64,000 bases of DNA from Leeuwenhoekiella polynyae (GCF_004104075.1 NZ_QOVK01000012.1:1-64000); one strand, 5' to 3'. Positions 44,477 to 53,045 are shown, counted from the first letter of the stretch. A program made the numbers and translations. Notes: generated from the letters alone by a model not told the origin.

Positions 44477-44944
44477 ATGAAAAAAGCATTTCTTGCAGTT
44501 GGTCTAGTGGCTGCATTAGCGTTTACAAGTTGTAAAGACAACGCATCAGACAAAGTAAAAGGAGAAAATGTAGAAATGGCAGCAACTCGTGATGCAGATG
44601 CTACTGTTTTTCCTTCGATGGAATTTGAAGAAAGTGCATATGACTTTGGAAATATCGCACGTGGTACAGCTGTAGAGCATGTATTTAAATTTAAAAATAC
44701 AGGCAAGGCACCTTTAGTTATTGTTGATGCAACAAGTACTTGTGGATGTACCGTACCAAGTTATCCTAAAGAGCCTATTCAACCAGGTGAGACAGGAGAA
44801 CTTTTGGTAAAATATAACGGTAGTGGTTTAAATTCGGTAACTAAAGTTGTTACTGTAAAATCTAATACTGAAAAAGGATCTGAAACTGTAAAAATCACCG
44901 CTTTTGTACAACCTACTGAAGGTCCTGCAGCAACAAACGGCTAA
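44477..44944 (+). CDS. DUF1573 domain lipoprotein
   Basis: 155 residues. A lipoprotein signal (LAALAFTSC, Cys19) precedes a DUF1573 domain: EFEESAYDFGNIARGTAVEHVFKF, VIVDATSTCGCTVPSYPKEPI, GELLVKYNG. This Ig-like (ASH-type) module is widespread in Bacteroidota; its binding partner is unknown. It stands between nusB and yajC, an arrangement conserved in the group, and has its own promoter-like sequence. Confidence 0.9.
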   Translation: MKKAFLAVGLVAALAFTSCKDNASDKVKGENVEMAATRDADATVFPSMEFEESAYDFGNIARGTAVEHVFKFKNTGKAPLVIVDATSTCGCTVPSYPKEPIQPGETGELLVKYNGSGLNSVTKVVTVKSNTEKGSETVKITAFVQPTEGPAATNG

Positions 44945-44954
44945 GCAACTATAA

Positions 44955-45248
44955 ATGGAACAATTAACAAGCTTTTTACCCATTCTTTTAATGATCGCGG
45001 TTGTGTATCTTTTTATGATACGCCCACAAATGAAACGTCAAAAGGATGAAAAGAAATTTGCTGAAGAATTAAAAAGAGGAGATCGTGTAATTACGAAAAG
45101 CGGGCTTCACGGAAAAATTTTAGACTTGAATGACACTACTGTAATCCTAGAATCAGGTGCCGGTAAATTAAAATTTGAGCGTTCTGCATTGTCTTTAGAA
45201 CTAACAAAAAAATTAAATGAGCCTGCAAAGGTAGAGAAGAAGAAATAA
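44955..45248 (+). CDS. yajC: Preprotein translocase subunit YajC
   Basis: 97 residues: one N-terminal span (LPILLMIAVVYLFMIRPQMK) with the RPQxKRQK motif, then a small cytosolic beta domain (GDRVITKSGLHGKILDLNDTTVILE). YajC associates with SecDF-SecYEG at the inner membrane. It begins 10 bp after the DUF1573 stop, so the two are co-transcribed. The usual flavobacterial follower coaE is not present. Confidence 0.95.
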   Translation: MEQLTSFLPILLMIAVVYLFMIRPQMKRQKDEKKFAEELKRGDRVITKSGLHGKILDLNDTTVILESGAGKLKFERSALSLELTKKLNEPAKVEKKK

Positions 45249-45267
45249 GCTTCTTTTCTAGCTCAAA

Positions 45268-45306
45268 TAAAAAACTCCCGAAGTGTAATACTTCGGGAGT
45301 TTTTTA
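45268..45306. terminator. Bidirectional hairpin terminator after yajC
   Basis: AACTCCCGAAGT pairs with ACTTCGGGAGTT around GTAAT, with A and T runs. It serves the yajC unit. Confidence 0.92.
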
Positions 45307-45330
45307 TTTATAACACATAGTTTAAAATAT

Positions 45331-45366
45331 AAAAACCCTGCCTTTATAATAAAAGCAGGGTTTTTG
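45331..45366. terminator. Terminator of the ferritin-like pair
   Basis: AAAAACCCTGC and GCAGGGTTTTT form a hairpin around a CTTTATAATAAAA loop that can pair further. It faces the minus-strand genes; a second hairpin for yajC stands just to the left, so the convergent region carries two terminators. Confidence 0.88.
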
Positions 45367-45389
45367 CATTCACAAAAGAAACTTAATTG

Positions 45390-46229
45390 TTATGATACTA
45401 TAAATAGACTTGCTATTGCAACAGCCTCATCACCAGTTAAAATCTCATCATATGCTTGAGTAGAAGCGTCAACAGTAAATGGAGATCCAGAACCAAGACT
45501 TGTAACATCTAAACCACCTTGCATAATATTCGCTTCGGTAGTTGCCCCGTCATATACAGCTTGTGTAGCTTCTGGCATACCAGCTCCTCTTTGGTTTCCT
45601 GTAATCCATCCCTCAAGACCACGAAGTCTTCTTACTTCTGATGCATGTCTTGCCTCAACTGAATGTATTTGTAAAGCAGCAGTTAGAACACCCGGATTTC
45701 CCATTAGGTTTCCTGCCTGACCTTTATATGCACGTACTCCAGTATCTTCAAATGCTTGAGCTAGCGCTAATAATTGTGCATAAGCTGTTGCTTGCCCAGC
45801 GCCATTATCATTAAATGGATCAAAAGCACCACCAACTGTAAAATCAAAAGTAGGTTTTGCCACGGGTGTAGCACCTGAACCTTCTATAGCAGCAGTTAAG
45901 AAATCAACGTGCTGTGATTCGTGCTTTGAGATTTGCATATATATAGCTTCTGCTTTAGCATTTCCTGAAAGTACACCAGAATCTAGAGCCATAGCATAAA
46001 ATTCATCTTCAAGATATTCTAATGTAAGAGCTAGATTTAAAACATCAACAACACTAGAGCTGGATTGAGCCATAGCTTTGTTAGACATTGTAGCCAATCC
46101 AAATGGTACGGCAGCGATTGCAGCTTTTTTTGTCAAGCTTCCTAATTGACCAAACATTGCACGTCTGGATGTGTTAGGCTCTTGTAATTTATCAGTAGTA
46201 AATTCGTCTAAAAATTTTATTAAATTCAT
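45390..46229 (-). CDS. Exported ferritin-like protein (Ferritin_2 type)
   Basis: 279 residues. A Tat-like motif SRRAMFGQLGS precedes a hydrophobic stretch ending AMAQSS. The four-helix core carries LEYLEDEFYAMAL, ISKHESQHVDFL, AQAFEDTGVRAYKG and IHSVEARHASEVRRL, i.e. the E / ExxH / E / ExxH spacing of a di-iron ferritin-like centre. This Ferritin_2 family includes desiccation-related proteins; the activity is unknown. It is preceded 26 bp upstream by a paralogue, and a terminator follows, so the two form a unit. Confidence 0.87.
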   Translation of the reverse strand: MNLIKFLDEFTTDKLQEPNTSRRAMFGQLGSLTKKAAIAAVPFGLATMSNKAMAQSSSSVVDVLNLALTLEYLEDEFYAMALDSGVLSGNAKAEAIYMQISKHESQHVDFLTAAIEGSGATPVAKPTFDFTVGGAFDPFNDNGAGQATAYAQLLALAQAFEDTGVRAYKGQAGNLMGNPGVLTAALQIHSVEARHASEVRRLRGLEGWITGNQRGAGMPEATQAVYDGATTEANIMQGGLDVTSLGSGSPFTVDASTQAYDEILTGDEAVAIASLFIVS

Positions 46230-46255
46230 TTCGGTATTTTTTTAATGGTTAGTAA

Positions 46256-46981
46256 TTACGCTTGTGGTTTTTTGTATGTAAATGGAGTTACAAAGAACCC
46301 TCCTGCTGCAGAAATAACATCTGCAGGTGATGCAGCCAAGTCAAGACCGTTATCATCTATGATATCGTCTCCGGCAAATGCAGTGTAATCTGCACTACCA
46401 TTAATTATTGTTCTTATAGCTGCGGCGTGACGGGCTTCTACAGATACAATTTTACCAGCTAAAGTAAGATAAGCAGCAGTCTGAATATATTGACCTGCGC
46501 CGTTGTATGCACTAACTCCTGTATCTTCTAATATCCTAGCAGTAGTTAATACTGAATCTCTGTCGCCAAAATCTACAGAGCTAAAATCGAATTCTAGATC
46601 AGCAGTAAGTTGTTGCTCCATAGGAACATTTGCGCCAATAGCGGCTTTAAAGAATTCACGGTGATTCACCTCGTGATTGTATAAATCTAATAAGATTGCT
46701 TTTTCATCAGCAGAGGCACTGGCATAAAAAGAACCGTTCACTACATTAGTATAAAAAGCGGCCTCTAATTGTTCTAGAGCATAAGCATAATTTAAAACAC
46801 CTACGTCACCAGTACCTAAATCAAAAGTACCACCTAGCATATTTCCGTTATCATCGTCATCACTACATGATGCTAACAATAAACCTGAACCTGCTATAGC
46901 AAGACCACTTACTTTTAAAAAGTTTCTGCGGTTTCTACCTACAGTTTGAGTTGTTACCTCAATTGATTTTTTCTTTTTCAT
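46256..46981 (-). CDS. Ferritin-like lipoprotein, Tat-type signal
   Basis: 241 residues. The signal has NRRNFLKVSG (Tat-like) with a lipobox LLLASC near residue 39, followed by an acidic SDDDDNGN linker. The core helices are YALEQLEAAFYTNVV, LYNHEVNHREFFKAAIG, ARILEDTGVSAYNGAG and VSVEARHAAAIRTI, with the same E / ExxH pattern as the downstream paralogue. It may bind a di-metal centre on the periplasmic side. As first gene of the pair, its promoter lies in 46982-47290. Confidence 0.87.
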   Translation of the reverse strand: MKKKKSIEVTTQTVGRNRRNFLKVSGLAIAGSGLLLASCSDDDDNGNMLGGTFDLGTGDVGVLNYAYALEQLEAAFYTNVVNGSFYASASADEKAILLDLYNHEVNHREFFKAAIGANVPMEQQLTADLEFDFSSVDFGDRDSVLTTARILEDTGVSAYNGAGQYIQTAAYLTLAGKIVSVEARHAAAIRTIINGSADYTAFAGDDIIDDNGLDLAASPADVISAAGGFFVTPFTYKKPQA

Positions 46982-47290
46982 AATTTGAGTTTCTTTGGTT
47001 ATTAATACTTATTGAAACTTACGTGGAAAAAGAGTGGTCGGTTTTTGAGCTACTGTCTTTTAACAAGGATTTGGGAAAATCCGGGTCAAAACCGAGTGAT
47101 TTTAAGAATTATTATCAAAAAGAATTACCTCACTATAAAGATAATTTTGTGTAATAAGACAAAAACTGAAGCTTTAAACTTGATTTTTTCGCAGTATATA
47201 ACAGGTGAAAACGCGAATTGTTTAAAATTCACCTAAAAAAAATGAATTAATAGTAATTTGAAGCTGGTTCTAAAATTTTATTGAAGCGTG
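46982..47290. other. Intergenic region upstream of the ferritin-like pair
   Basis: This 309-bp gap holds the ferritin promoter region and the untranslated 3' end of the VanX-like gene. A small hairpin GGATTT-GGGA-AAATCC lies at about 47080-47095. A TAATTTTG box on the plus strand leads to no gene. A 74-codon plus-strand reading frame here has no protein-like composition and is not annotated. Confidence 0.6.
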
Positions 47291-47902
47291 TTAATTACAT
47301 TCAAAATCGAAGTCGATGATTTTGTAAGAGTAATTTTTTTTGTAGTTAAAATGCCACCATTCTGTACGAATAGTCTCAAAGCCACAGCGTATCATCCCCT
47401 CTTGAAGTAATTTTCTATTTGCCAAAACATCTTTTGGGAGCGTCCTATTATCTATATGTGCTTCTCTGCCAAAAAAGTCGTGATCAGTACCCATATCAAC
47501 CGGAGTACCATCTAATTTCTCGAGACTTATATCTACAGCTGCACCACGATTGTGAACAGAGCCCGTAGTATACGGATTTGCTACATATTGTGCATTTGGG
47601 TAAACAGCCCACATTTTTTTCTGGGCACTCACCGGTCTGTAGCAGTCAAAAAGAACGATACGATACCCTTTTTCACAGAAGTAATGATTGGCTTCTTTTA
47701 GAGCTTCAGCAACTTCTGGTCGTAAATAACAAGCGGCACAATCGTAGAAAGCTTCTTTTAAAAAGTTATTATCGCTAGCATATCTAATATCATAGGTAAA
47801 GCCATCTTTTAGAGTATCTAATTTAACTAAAGGTTTTTCGGTTTGTTGAGCTGAAACAAAGCCAGAAACTAAAATTAAAATCAAAACTAGAAATGCTTTC
47901 AT
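47291..47902 (-). CDS. D-alanyl-D-alanine dipeptidase, VanX/DdpX type (M15D)
   Basis: 203 residues with a Sec signal peptide (MKAFLVLILILVSGFVSAQ). Zinc and catalytic motifs: SVHNRGAAVDISL (His117, Asp124) and EWWHF (Glu181, His184), the M15D SxHxxGxAxD / ExWH pattern. It cleaves D-Ala-D-Ala dipeptides in the periplasm and probably recycles or modifies peptidoglycan precursors. No VanH or ligase gene is nearby, so vancomycin resistance is not implied. It is the last gene of the VTT-DUF3817-vanX-like unit, 12 bp after DUF3817. Confidence 0.93.
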   Translation of the reverse strand: MKAFLVLILILVSGFVSAQQTEKPLVKLDTLKDGFTYDIRYASDNNFLKEAFYDCAACYLRPEVAEALKEANHYFCEKGYRIVLFDCYRPVSAQKKMWAVYPNAQYVANPYTTGSVHNRGAAVDISLEKLDGTPVDMGTDHDFFGREAHIDNRTLPKDVLANRKLLQEGMIRCGFETIRTEWWHFNYKKNYSYKIIDFDFECN

Positions 47903-47914
47903 AATTATGTTGCT

Positions 47915-48196
47915 TTACGCTTTTCCTTTTAAATATTGCTTATCCATCCAGAATGTTCCAAAAGGGATTATAGAACAAAGTAAAACAATAAGTAGTGTCT
48001 TAAAATTCCAGTTCAATTCATATTTGACTAAAATGGCCAGTACTACATAGGTCAAAAATAAAAGGCCGTGAGCCATACCGATTACTTGGTTGGGGCCATG
48101 GTTGTCAAAACCATATTTTAAGGGCATAGTAACAAACAATATCAGAAGTAACGAGATTCCTTCTAAAATACTGATGATCTGGAAAGCTTTAATCAT
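47915..48196 (-). CDS. DUF3817 small membrane protein
   Basis: 93 residues with about three spans: FQIISILEGISLLLILFVTMPLKY, QVIGMAHGLLFLTYVVLA, LLIVLLCSIIPFGTFWMDK. This is the YdzA/DUF3817 pattern seen in many bacteria as a small membrane protein of unknown role. Its ATG follows immediately on the stop of the VTT gene (no gap), so it is in the same operon. Confidence 0.87.
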   Translation of the reverse strand: MIKAFQIISILEGISLLLILFVTMPLKYGFDNHGPNQVIGMAHGLLFLTYVVLAILVKYELNWNFKTLLIVLLCSIIPFGTFWMDKQYLKGKA

Positions 48197-48814
48197 TTAG
48201 ACTAAATTGAATATTGCGGCTCCATAAATTGCAAAGCGCACAAAACGTAACAGGCCGAAAAGTAAATAATTAATAAATGGATATTTAATCATCCCTGCAG
48301 CCATACTGCTAACTGCAAAAGGTACTGGTAAAATAGCTCCTACAACGATCAAAAAACCGCCCCATTTTCGGGCATTTTTAAGATGCTTTGCCATCTTAAC
48401 TTCAAGGTATTCGTGTACAGCATTAATTCTAGTTGATGCTCTACCCATAAAATAACTTATAATACCACCAGTATAGGATAATACAGCAATTAAAGAAAGG
48501 TACAATATAGGGTCTGGCATCTTATCACTCCACGCAATAAAGATTTCTGGTGGAATAAGCCCGAGAATACTTTCAGAAATAAAAAAGACAGTAAGAACCC
48601 AAAAAGGAGGGAATGTATCTGTCATTTTAACCAACAGATCGTTAATGTCAATAACAAAATAATGAACACAAAGAAGTGCTATTATAAATAACACAATAGG
48701 AGTAAGTGCTTTCTTGAGACTTCCGCCTAAAAAAGAATAAAATCCTGTGAATTTATAATATTGATGTAAAAGTCTGATTCTAGACTTTTTCTTGGTTTTG
48801 GTGTTCTGACTCAT
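48197..48814 (-). CDS. VTT-domain (YqaA/DedA-like) membrane protein
   Basis: 205 residues from ATG 48814, with about five spans. The VTT landmarks are SESILGLIPPEIFIAWSD, LSYTGGIISYFMGRAS, and RKWGGFLIVVGAILPVPFAVSSMAAGM. An in-frame start at 48889 is rejected because a clear promoter (TATATTTG) lies between the two starts. VTT proteins act in lipid scrambling or membrane homeostasis in other organisms; the substrate here is unknown. DUF3817 follows directly. Confidence 0.88.
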   Translation of the reverse strand: MSQNTKTKKKSRIRLLHQYYKFTGFYSFLGGSLKKALTPIVLFIIALLCVHYFVIDINDLLVKMTDTFPPFWVLTVFFISESILGLIPPEIFIAWSDKMPDPILYLSLIAVLSYTGGIISYFMGRASTRINAVHEYLEVKMAKHLKNARKWGGFLIVVGAILPVPFAVSSMAAGMIKYPFINYLLFGLLRFVRFAIYGAAIFNLV

Positions 48815-48825
48815 TAATTTTTTTG

Positions 48826-48857
48826 CAAATATAACGTATGGTTTATGCGCTAACAAA
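48826..48857 (-). promoter_or_regulatory. Bacteroidota-type promoter for VTT-DUF3817-vanX-like operon
   Basis: On the minus strand TTTG (48857-48854), a 20-bp spacer and TATATTTG (48833-48826) fit the consensus well. It lies 11 bp before the ATG at 48814, giving a very short leader, and decides the start choice. Confidence 0.7.
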
Positions 48858-48951
48858 ATAGCGGTGCTAATATTGTTATAAAACTTCATATTTATGAAAA
48901 CTTTAATTTAGCCAATCGTGCTAAAACTGCAATTAGCCTTATTTTTAAAAT

Positions 48952-49671
48952 ATGGAGAAATTTAAAAATAAAGTCGCCTTAATAACAGGCGGAACAAAAG
49001 GAATAGGTAGGGGAGTTGCAGAAGCTCTTCTAGAATTAGGAATGAATGTAGCCATAACCAGCCGAACCATTTCAGCTGCAGAAAAAGCTGCTAAGGAATT
49101 GAATAATAACGGTAAAGGAAAGGCCCTAGGTGTGAAAGCAGATGTGCGTTCTATGGAAAGTCAAATCCAGGCGGTAGATACTGTTATTGCAGAGTTTGGT
49201 CAAATTGATGTTTTAGTAGCAAATGCCGGTTTAGGACATTTTGCAAGTATTGAAGATATGACAGTTGATCAGTGGCAAGAAACTATAGATACCAATTTAA
49301 CAGGTGTTTTTTATAGTGTAAAAGCTTCTTTAAATGCTTTGAAACAATCTAAAGGATACATTTTTACTATATCAAGTCTTGCAGGAACTAATTTCTTTGC
49401 AAATGGATCTGCTTATAATGCGAGTAAGTTTGGTTTAACCGGTTTTTCTCAGGCAATTATGTTAGACTTAAGGCAGGATGATATTAAAGTTTCTACTATA
49501 ATGCCGGGTTCTGTAGCTACGCAGTTTAATGGTAATGAACCTACTAATAAGGACAATTGGAAAATTCAAAGTGAAGATATAGGCGAATTAGTGGTAGATT
49601 TATTAAAAATGAATCCACGTACCCTACCAAGTAAAATAGAGGTGAGACCTTCTAAACCACCAAAGAACTAA
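48952..49671 (+). CDS. Short-chain dehydrogenase/reductase
   Basis: 239 residues, classical SDR: the NAD(P) motif TGGTKGIG (12-19), NAGLGHF, the catalytic triad Ser142 in ISSLAG and Tyr155/Lys159 in AYNASKFG, and IMPGSVAT. It is a cytosolic oxidoreductase with unknown substrate, similar to 3-oxoacyl-ACP reductase-like SDRs. It is separated from the convergent gene by a terminator and divergent from the VTT operon. Confidence 0.92.
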   Translation: MEKFKNKVALITGGTKGIGRGVAEALLELGMNVAITSRTISAAEKAAKELNNNGKGKALGVKADVRSMESQIQAVDTVIAEFGQIDVLVANAGLGHFASIEDMTVDQWQETIDTNLTGVFYSVKASLNALKQSKGYIFTISSLAGTNFFANGSAYNASKFGLTGFSQAIMLDLRQDDIKVSTIMPGSVATQFNGNEPTNKDNWKIQSEDIGELVVDLLKMNPRTLPSKIEVRPSKPPKN

Positions 49672-49690
49672 GTTTATCAATTTGATCAAA

Positions 49691-49730
49691 ACAAAAAACA
49701 CCTGCTTGTAGCAAGTGGTTTTTGTTTTTT
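49691..49730. terminator. Bidirectional hairpin terminator
   Basis: CACCTGCT pairs with AGCAAGTG (one mismatch) around TGT, flanked by A and T runs. It lies between the SDR and the acidic protein gene. Confidence 0.75.
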
Positions 49731-49753
49731 AAATTTTTTAAAGCTATAACTGA

Positions 49754-50137
49754 TTAGTGCTCTTCAGCATATTCTTGTAGCGATTCAACATAAGCTCTTA
49801 AATCAAGACGGTTAGTCTTGTTTTCAGGCTCTGCAACTAGGTTAAGCAAGTAAAGTAAGCTTTCTGCAGGAACAAAAGTGGTTTCTTCTTCCTCTTCAAG
49901 TAAATCTTCATATCCTTCAATAGGCTCTTCCTCAGGAATTGGAATATCAAAAGTTTGGTACGCTTCTATATGTTCAAATACCAACCTGATGGTTTTTGCT
50001 AATAAAGGACGCTTTTCTTCAACCGCAAACGGTCTTAGGTTTTGCAAATCTTCTACAACAGTATTTGTAATGATACCGTTTTGCTCAACTTCATCAATGA
50101 GCTTATTTATAAGTTTTATCGCTTTTGGATTCTTCAA
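49754..50137 (-). CDS. Acidic conserved protein of unknown function
   Basis: 127 residues, helical and very acidic around residues 65-90 (EEEPIEGYEDLLEEEEE), without signal peptide. Such proteins are conserved in Flavobacteriaceae, but no domain function was recognised. The start is a TTG with a TACCTTTG box on the minus strand (50167-50160). A nucleic-acid- or protein-mimic role is only possible, not shown. Confidence 0.75.
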   Translation of the reverse strand: MKNPKAIKLINKLIDEVEQNGIITNTVVEDLQNLRPFAVEEKRPLLAKTIRLVFEHIEAYQTFDIPIPEEEPIEGYEDLLEEEEETTFVPAESLLYLLNLVAEPENKTNRLDLRAYVESLQEYAEEH

Positions 50138-50353
50138 AATGGTCTGTTTTATTTTGACACAAAGGTAACAGATTAGGTATTTTCTAATGTTGTGCTTTGC
50201 TTATTTTTTTCAATTTTATATAGGGGTAACTAAAGTTTTTATCACCCTTTTAAAATTTTGGCTATCTCTGACTATTATTTTGGGAAACAATTAGTCAAAA
50301 TTATTAATTCTACAATTCCTATTGCAATTTTTCGAGAAGCCCTTTAAATGCCT

Positions 50354-50361
50354 TATTTTTG
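50354..50361 (+). promoter_or_regulatory. -7 promoter element for the helicase gene
   Basis: TATTTTTG matches TAnnTTTG and lies 30 bp before the TTG start. No good upstream TTG was found. Confidence 0.4.
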
Positions 50362-50391
50362 CAAAATTCACCATTTAAATATACCTAACTT

Positions 50392-51921
50392 TTGAGTAAA
50401 AAGGCACTAGAGCAAGACACGAGTAACGGCAAAGAATTATACAGCTATCAACTGAATGATCTTGATAGAATTTTTAACTGTATAGAAGAGGAGTCTGATG
50501 ACTTTAACCTTCTTTATCAGCTTCCTACAGGTGGTGGTAAGACAGTTATATTTTCCGAAATTGTACGCAGATACATTGCAGAAAAGAAGAAAAAAGTTGT
50601 TATTCTCACACACCGTATCGAGCTTTCTTCACAAACTTCAAAAATGCTGAAAGGCTTTGATGTGCCTAATATGGTCATCAACAGCAAAGTTAAAACTCTT
50701 GAGGGAAATGAAGATTACATGTGTTATGTAGCGATGGTTGAAACTCTTAATAATCGCCTTCAGGATGAGCAAATAGATATAAAAGATATCGGCCTGGTTA
50801 TTATTGATGAGGCGCATTACAATTCATTTAGAAAGTTATTCAGCTATTTTAAAGATGCTTTTATATTAGGAGTAACGGCAACACCATTGAGTTCTAACGT
50901 GAAGTTGCCTATGAAAGACAACTACCGTAAACTTATAATAGGTGAGAGTATAGGTTCTCTAATAGAGAAAGGCTTTTTAGCGAAAGCCAATATGCATACG
51001 TATGATGTAGGCTTGAAAACCCTTCAGGTTGGTATAAATGGGGATTACACCGTAAAATCATCTGAAATCTTGTATACCAATCACAGTATGCAAGAAAAAT
51101 TACTCGCTGCTTATGAAGAGCAAGCTAAAGGCACTAAAACTTTAATCTTCAATAACGGGATCAATACTTCCCGTTATGTATATGAAACCTTTAAAGAAGC
51201 CGGTTATGATGTACGACACCTAGACAACACACATACCAATAAAGAGCGGAAAGAAATTTTGAAATGGTTTAAGAATACTCCAGATGCTATTTTAACATCG
51301 GTGAGTATTTTGACCACTGGTTTTGATGAACCTTCGGTGGAAACTATTATTTTGAACCGTGCAACGCGATCGTTAACCTTGTATTTTCAGATGATAGGTA
51401 GGGGATCTCGTGTGTTACCAAACAAGAAAAAATTTGAAGTTATAGATTTAGGTAATAATATGGCGCGTTTCGGTCTGTGGGACGCACCTATGGATTGGAA
51501 TGATATTTTCTTATATCCTGATTTCTACCTTGAAAATCTAGTGAGTGACGAAGAAATTGAGCGCAATTTTGAATATGTGATGCCTCCTGAATTACGAGCA
51601 CAATTTAGTAATAGTGAGCGTATAGATTTTGATATTAAAAAAGAGTACGAAGATGTTTTTGCGAAAGGCTTAAAGTCTAAAGAAGCGCTTGAGCGATCTA
51701 TAAATCAGCACGCAAAAATTGTTTTTGAAAATACAGAAGATGTTTTTGATGCACGTATTCTAGCTCGGGAACTCAAAGAAGAGATACAATATCGCATACG
51801 TCTGTATTCGTATTGTATTATGAAAAATACAAAGAATTATAAAGACTGGTTAGAAGAAGATTATATGCGTAAATTAAGGCTTAAACTTAGCCAGATGTAT
51901 GCCAATGTACCGGCTCAATAG
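50392..51921 (+). CDS. DEAD/DEAH-box helicase, superfamily 2
   Basis: 509 residues. Motif I QLPTGGGKTVIF (44-55), motif II VIIDEAH, motif III GVTATP, and in the second RecA-like domain TSVSILTTGFDEP and motif VI QMIGRGSRVLP. It is an ATP-driven DNA or RNA translocase of the SSL2/type III-like class. The C-terminal about 100 residues are helical with no recognised module. The start is a TTG with a close A-rich leader. DUF2490 follows nine bases later. A DNA-repair role is possible but not shown. Confidence 0.9.
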   Translation: MSKKALEQDTSNGKELYSYQLNDLDRIFNCIEEESDDFNLLYQLPTGGGKTVIFSEIVRRYIAEKKKKVVILTHRIELSSQTSKMLKGFDVPNMVINSKVKTLEGNEDYMCYVAMVETLNNRLQDEQIDIKDIGLVIIDEAHYNSFRKLFSYFKDAFILGVTATPLSSNVKLPMKDNYRKLIIGESIGSLIEKGFLAKANMHTYDVGLKTLQVGINGDYTVKSSEILYTNHSMQEKLLAAYEEQAKGTKTLIFNNGINTSRYVYETFKEAGYDVRHLDNTHTNKERKEILKWFKNTPDAILTSVSILTTGFDEPSVETIILNRATRSLTLYFQMIGRGSRVLPNKKKFEVIDLGNNMARFGLWDAPMDWNDIFLYPDFYLENLVSDEEIERNFEYVMPPELRAQFSNSERIDFDIKKEYEDVFAKGLKSKEALERSINQHAKIVFENTEDVFDARILARELKEEIQYRIRLYSYCIMKNTKNYKDWLEEDYMRKLRLKLSQMYANVPAQ

Positions 51922-51930
51922 TCTTTATTT

Positions 51931-52647
51931 ATGCATAATTCTTTTAAGAAATCAAAAATATTATTTCTGCCTTTTGCTTTTATAATACTTTCAATTGGAG
52001 GTGTACAAGCGCAAAAGGGTAACCACGAATTGGGTGCCTGGTACGGATATTTTTTTGACACAGATTTTGGCGAAAGTAATTTTGGCATTATGGCTGATAT
52101 ACAACAGCGTAGTTTTAATGTTACTAATGATTTTCAGCAATTGATTTTAAGAGCAGGATTATCCTATAAGATTCCGGGATCTTCTCTAAGAGCAGTTGCC
52201 GGTTACTCCTATTTTAATAGTGGGACGTTTGGCCCTAGTAATGAGCAAAGCTTTGAGAACAGACTGTATCAAGATCTCATCTGGAATAATCAATTTTTTG
52301 AAGGTCGTATTGCAATATTACACCGCATCCGTTTAGAAGAACGCTTTGTGGAAAATCAAGATTTTAGAACGCGATACCGATATTTTTTAAATGCGAAACT
52401 TCCATTGAATAAAAAAACGATGGGCCCTAAAACATTTTTTCTTTGGGTCGCAGGAGAACTCTTTGTTAACGGTCAGCAGCAAATAGGTAAGGGTCAGACT
52501 GTAAGCCTTTACGACCGCACTTGGTTATTTGGTGGAGTGGGATATCAAATAAGATCTGGTCTTAGAGCTGAACTTTCGTATATGCGCGAAGTAACTAATA
52601 CACAAACAAAAGGGCAGCTCATCGTAAGTTTGTTTCATACATTCTAA
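51931..52647 (+). CDS. DUF2490 outer membrane beta-barrel-type protein
   Basis: 238 residues. A signal peptide ends near VQAQKG, followed by amphipathic strands of a barrel (ELGAWYGYFFDTDFGES, FQQLILRAGLSYKI, RAVAGYSYFNSG, HRIRLEERFVE) and a terminal aromatic residue in LIVSLFHTF. This matches DUF2490. The role of this family is unknown. It is close to the helicase gene (nine bases) and the HCELC small protein gene (23 bases). Confidence 0.87.
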   Translation: MHNSFKKSKILFLPFAFIILSIGGVQAQKGNHELGAWYGYFFDTDFGESNFGIMADIQQRSFNVTNDFQQLILRAGLSYKIPGSSLRAVAGYSYFNSGTFGPSNEQSFENRLYQDLIWNNQFFEGRIAILHRIRLEERFVENQDFRTRYRYFLNAKLPLNKKTMGPKTFFLWVAGELFVNGQQQIGKGQTVSLYDRTWLFGGVGYQIRSGLRAELSYMREVTNTQTKGQLIVSLFHTF

Positions 52648-52670
52648 TAACTTTGTCTTAATTTCGCACT

Positions 52671-52985
52671 ATGATTTCAAAAAGTAAAAATATTAAAGCC
52701 GCCCTCAGCATTTTGCTGGTACTGGCTATTTTTGCTTTTAAAGTTGTAGATATTCACAAATACGTTCACGACAACGATTCTGTAAAAGGATCGCATTGTG
52801 AGTTGTGTTTGCTTACTCATAAACAGAAACAAAATTTAGATTTTGATTTACCTCCTGTTTATGATTTTCAGTTGCAATCGCCAGTTGCATCTTATAATAC
52901 TCCGGTTTTTTATACTGACTTTATTAAAATAAACCGGTTTCCTTTTGGCATCTCGCTTAATAAAGCACCGCCCGTATCAGTTTAA
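52671..52985 (+). CDS. Small anchored protein with His/Cys cluster (HCELC)
   Basis: 104 residues. A signal anchor (AALSILLVLAIFAFKVV, about 10-26) is followed by a dense cluster of possible metal ligands: His29, His33, His42, Cys43, Cys46 and His50 in IHKYVHDNDSVKGSHCELCL. No known domain was recognised. It precedes a ZnuD-like receptor and probably sits on the periplasmic side of the inner membrane, or is secreted. The link to metal handling is inferred from the ligands and neighbour only. Confidence 0.75.
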   Translation: MISKSKNIKAALSILLVLAIFAFKVVDIHKYVHDNDSVKGSHCELCLLTHKQKQNLDFDLPPVYDFQLQSPVASYNTPVFYTDFIKINRFPFGISLNKAPPVSV

Positions 52986-53021
52986 GCCCATATTCCTTTG
53001 GGTTATTTATAGATAATGAGA

Positions 53022-53045
53022 GCAGTCTTATTATCAGGTTTGTGT
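53022..53045 (+). promoter_or_regulatory. Hairpin upstream of the receptor gene
   Basis: GATAATGAGA, loop GCAG, TCTTATTATC form a 10-bp stem with one G-T pair, 80 bp before the receptor ATG and 36 bp after the stop of the HCELC gene. It has no T run, so it may be an operator or RNA element. A second short hairpin ATCCT-GTAAA-AGGAT lies nearer the receptor start. Confidence 0.45.

Noticed and set aside
47012-47236. 74-codon plus-strand reading frame in the gap before the ferritin-like genes
   Set aside because: Composition is that of translated AT-rich non-coding DNA, there is no leader or partner gene.
47291-47902. Vancomycin resistance function for the VanX-like protein
   Set aside because: There is no VanH, VanA-type ligase or VanRS gene, and the protein has a signal peptide, unlike cytosolic VanX.
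48815-48889. Upstream start for the VTT protein
   Set aside because: A well-spaced TTTG/TATATTTG promoter lies between the two possible starts.
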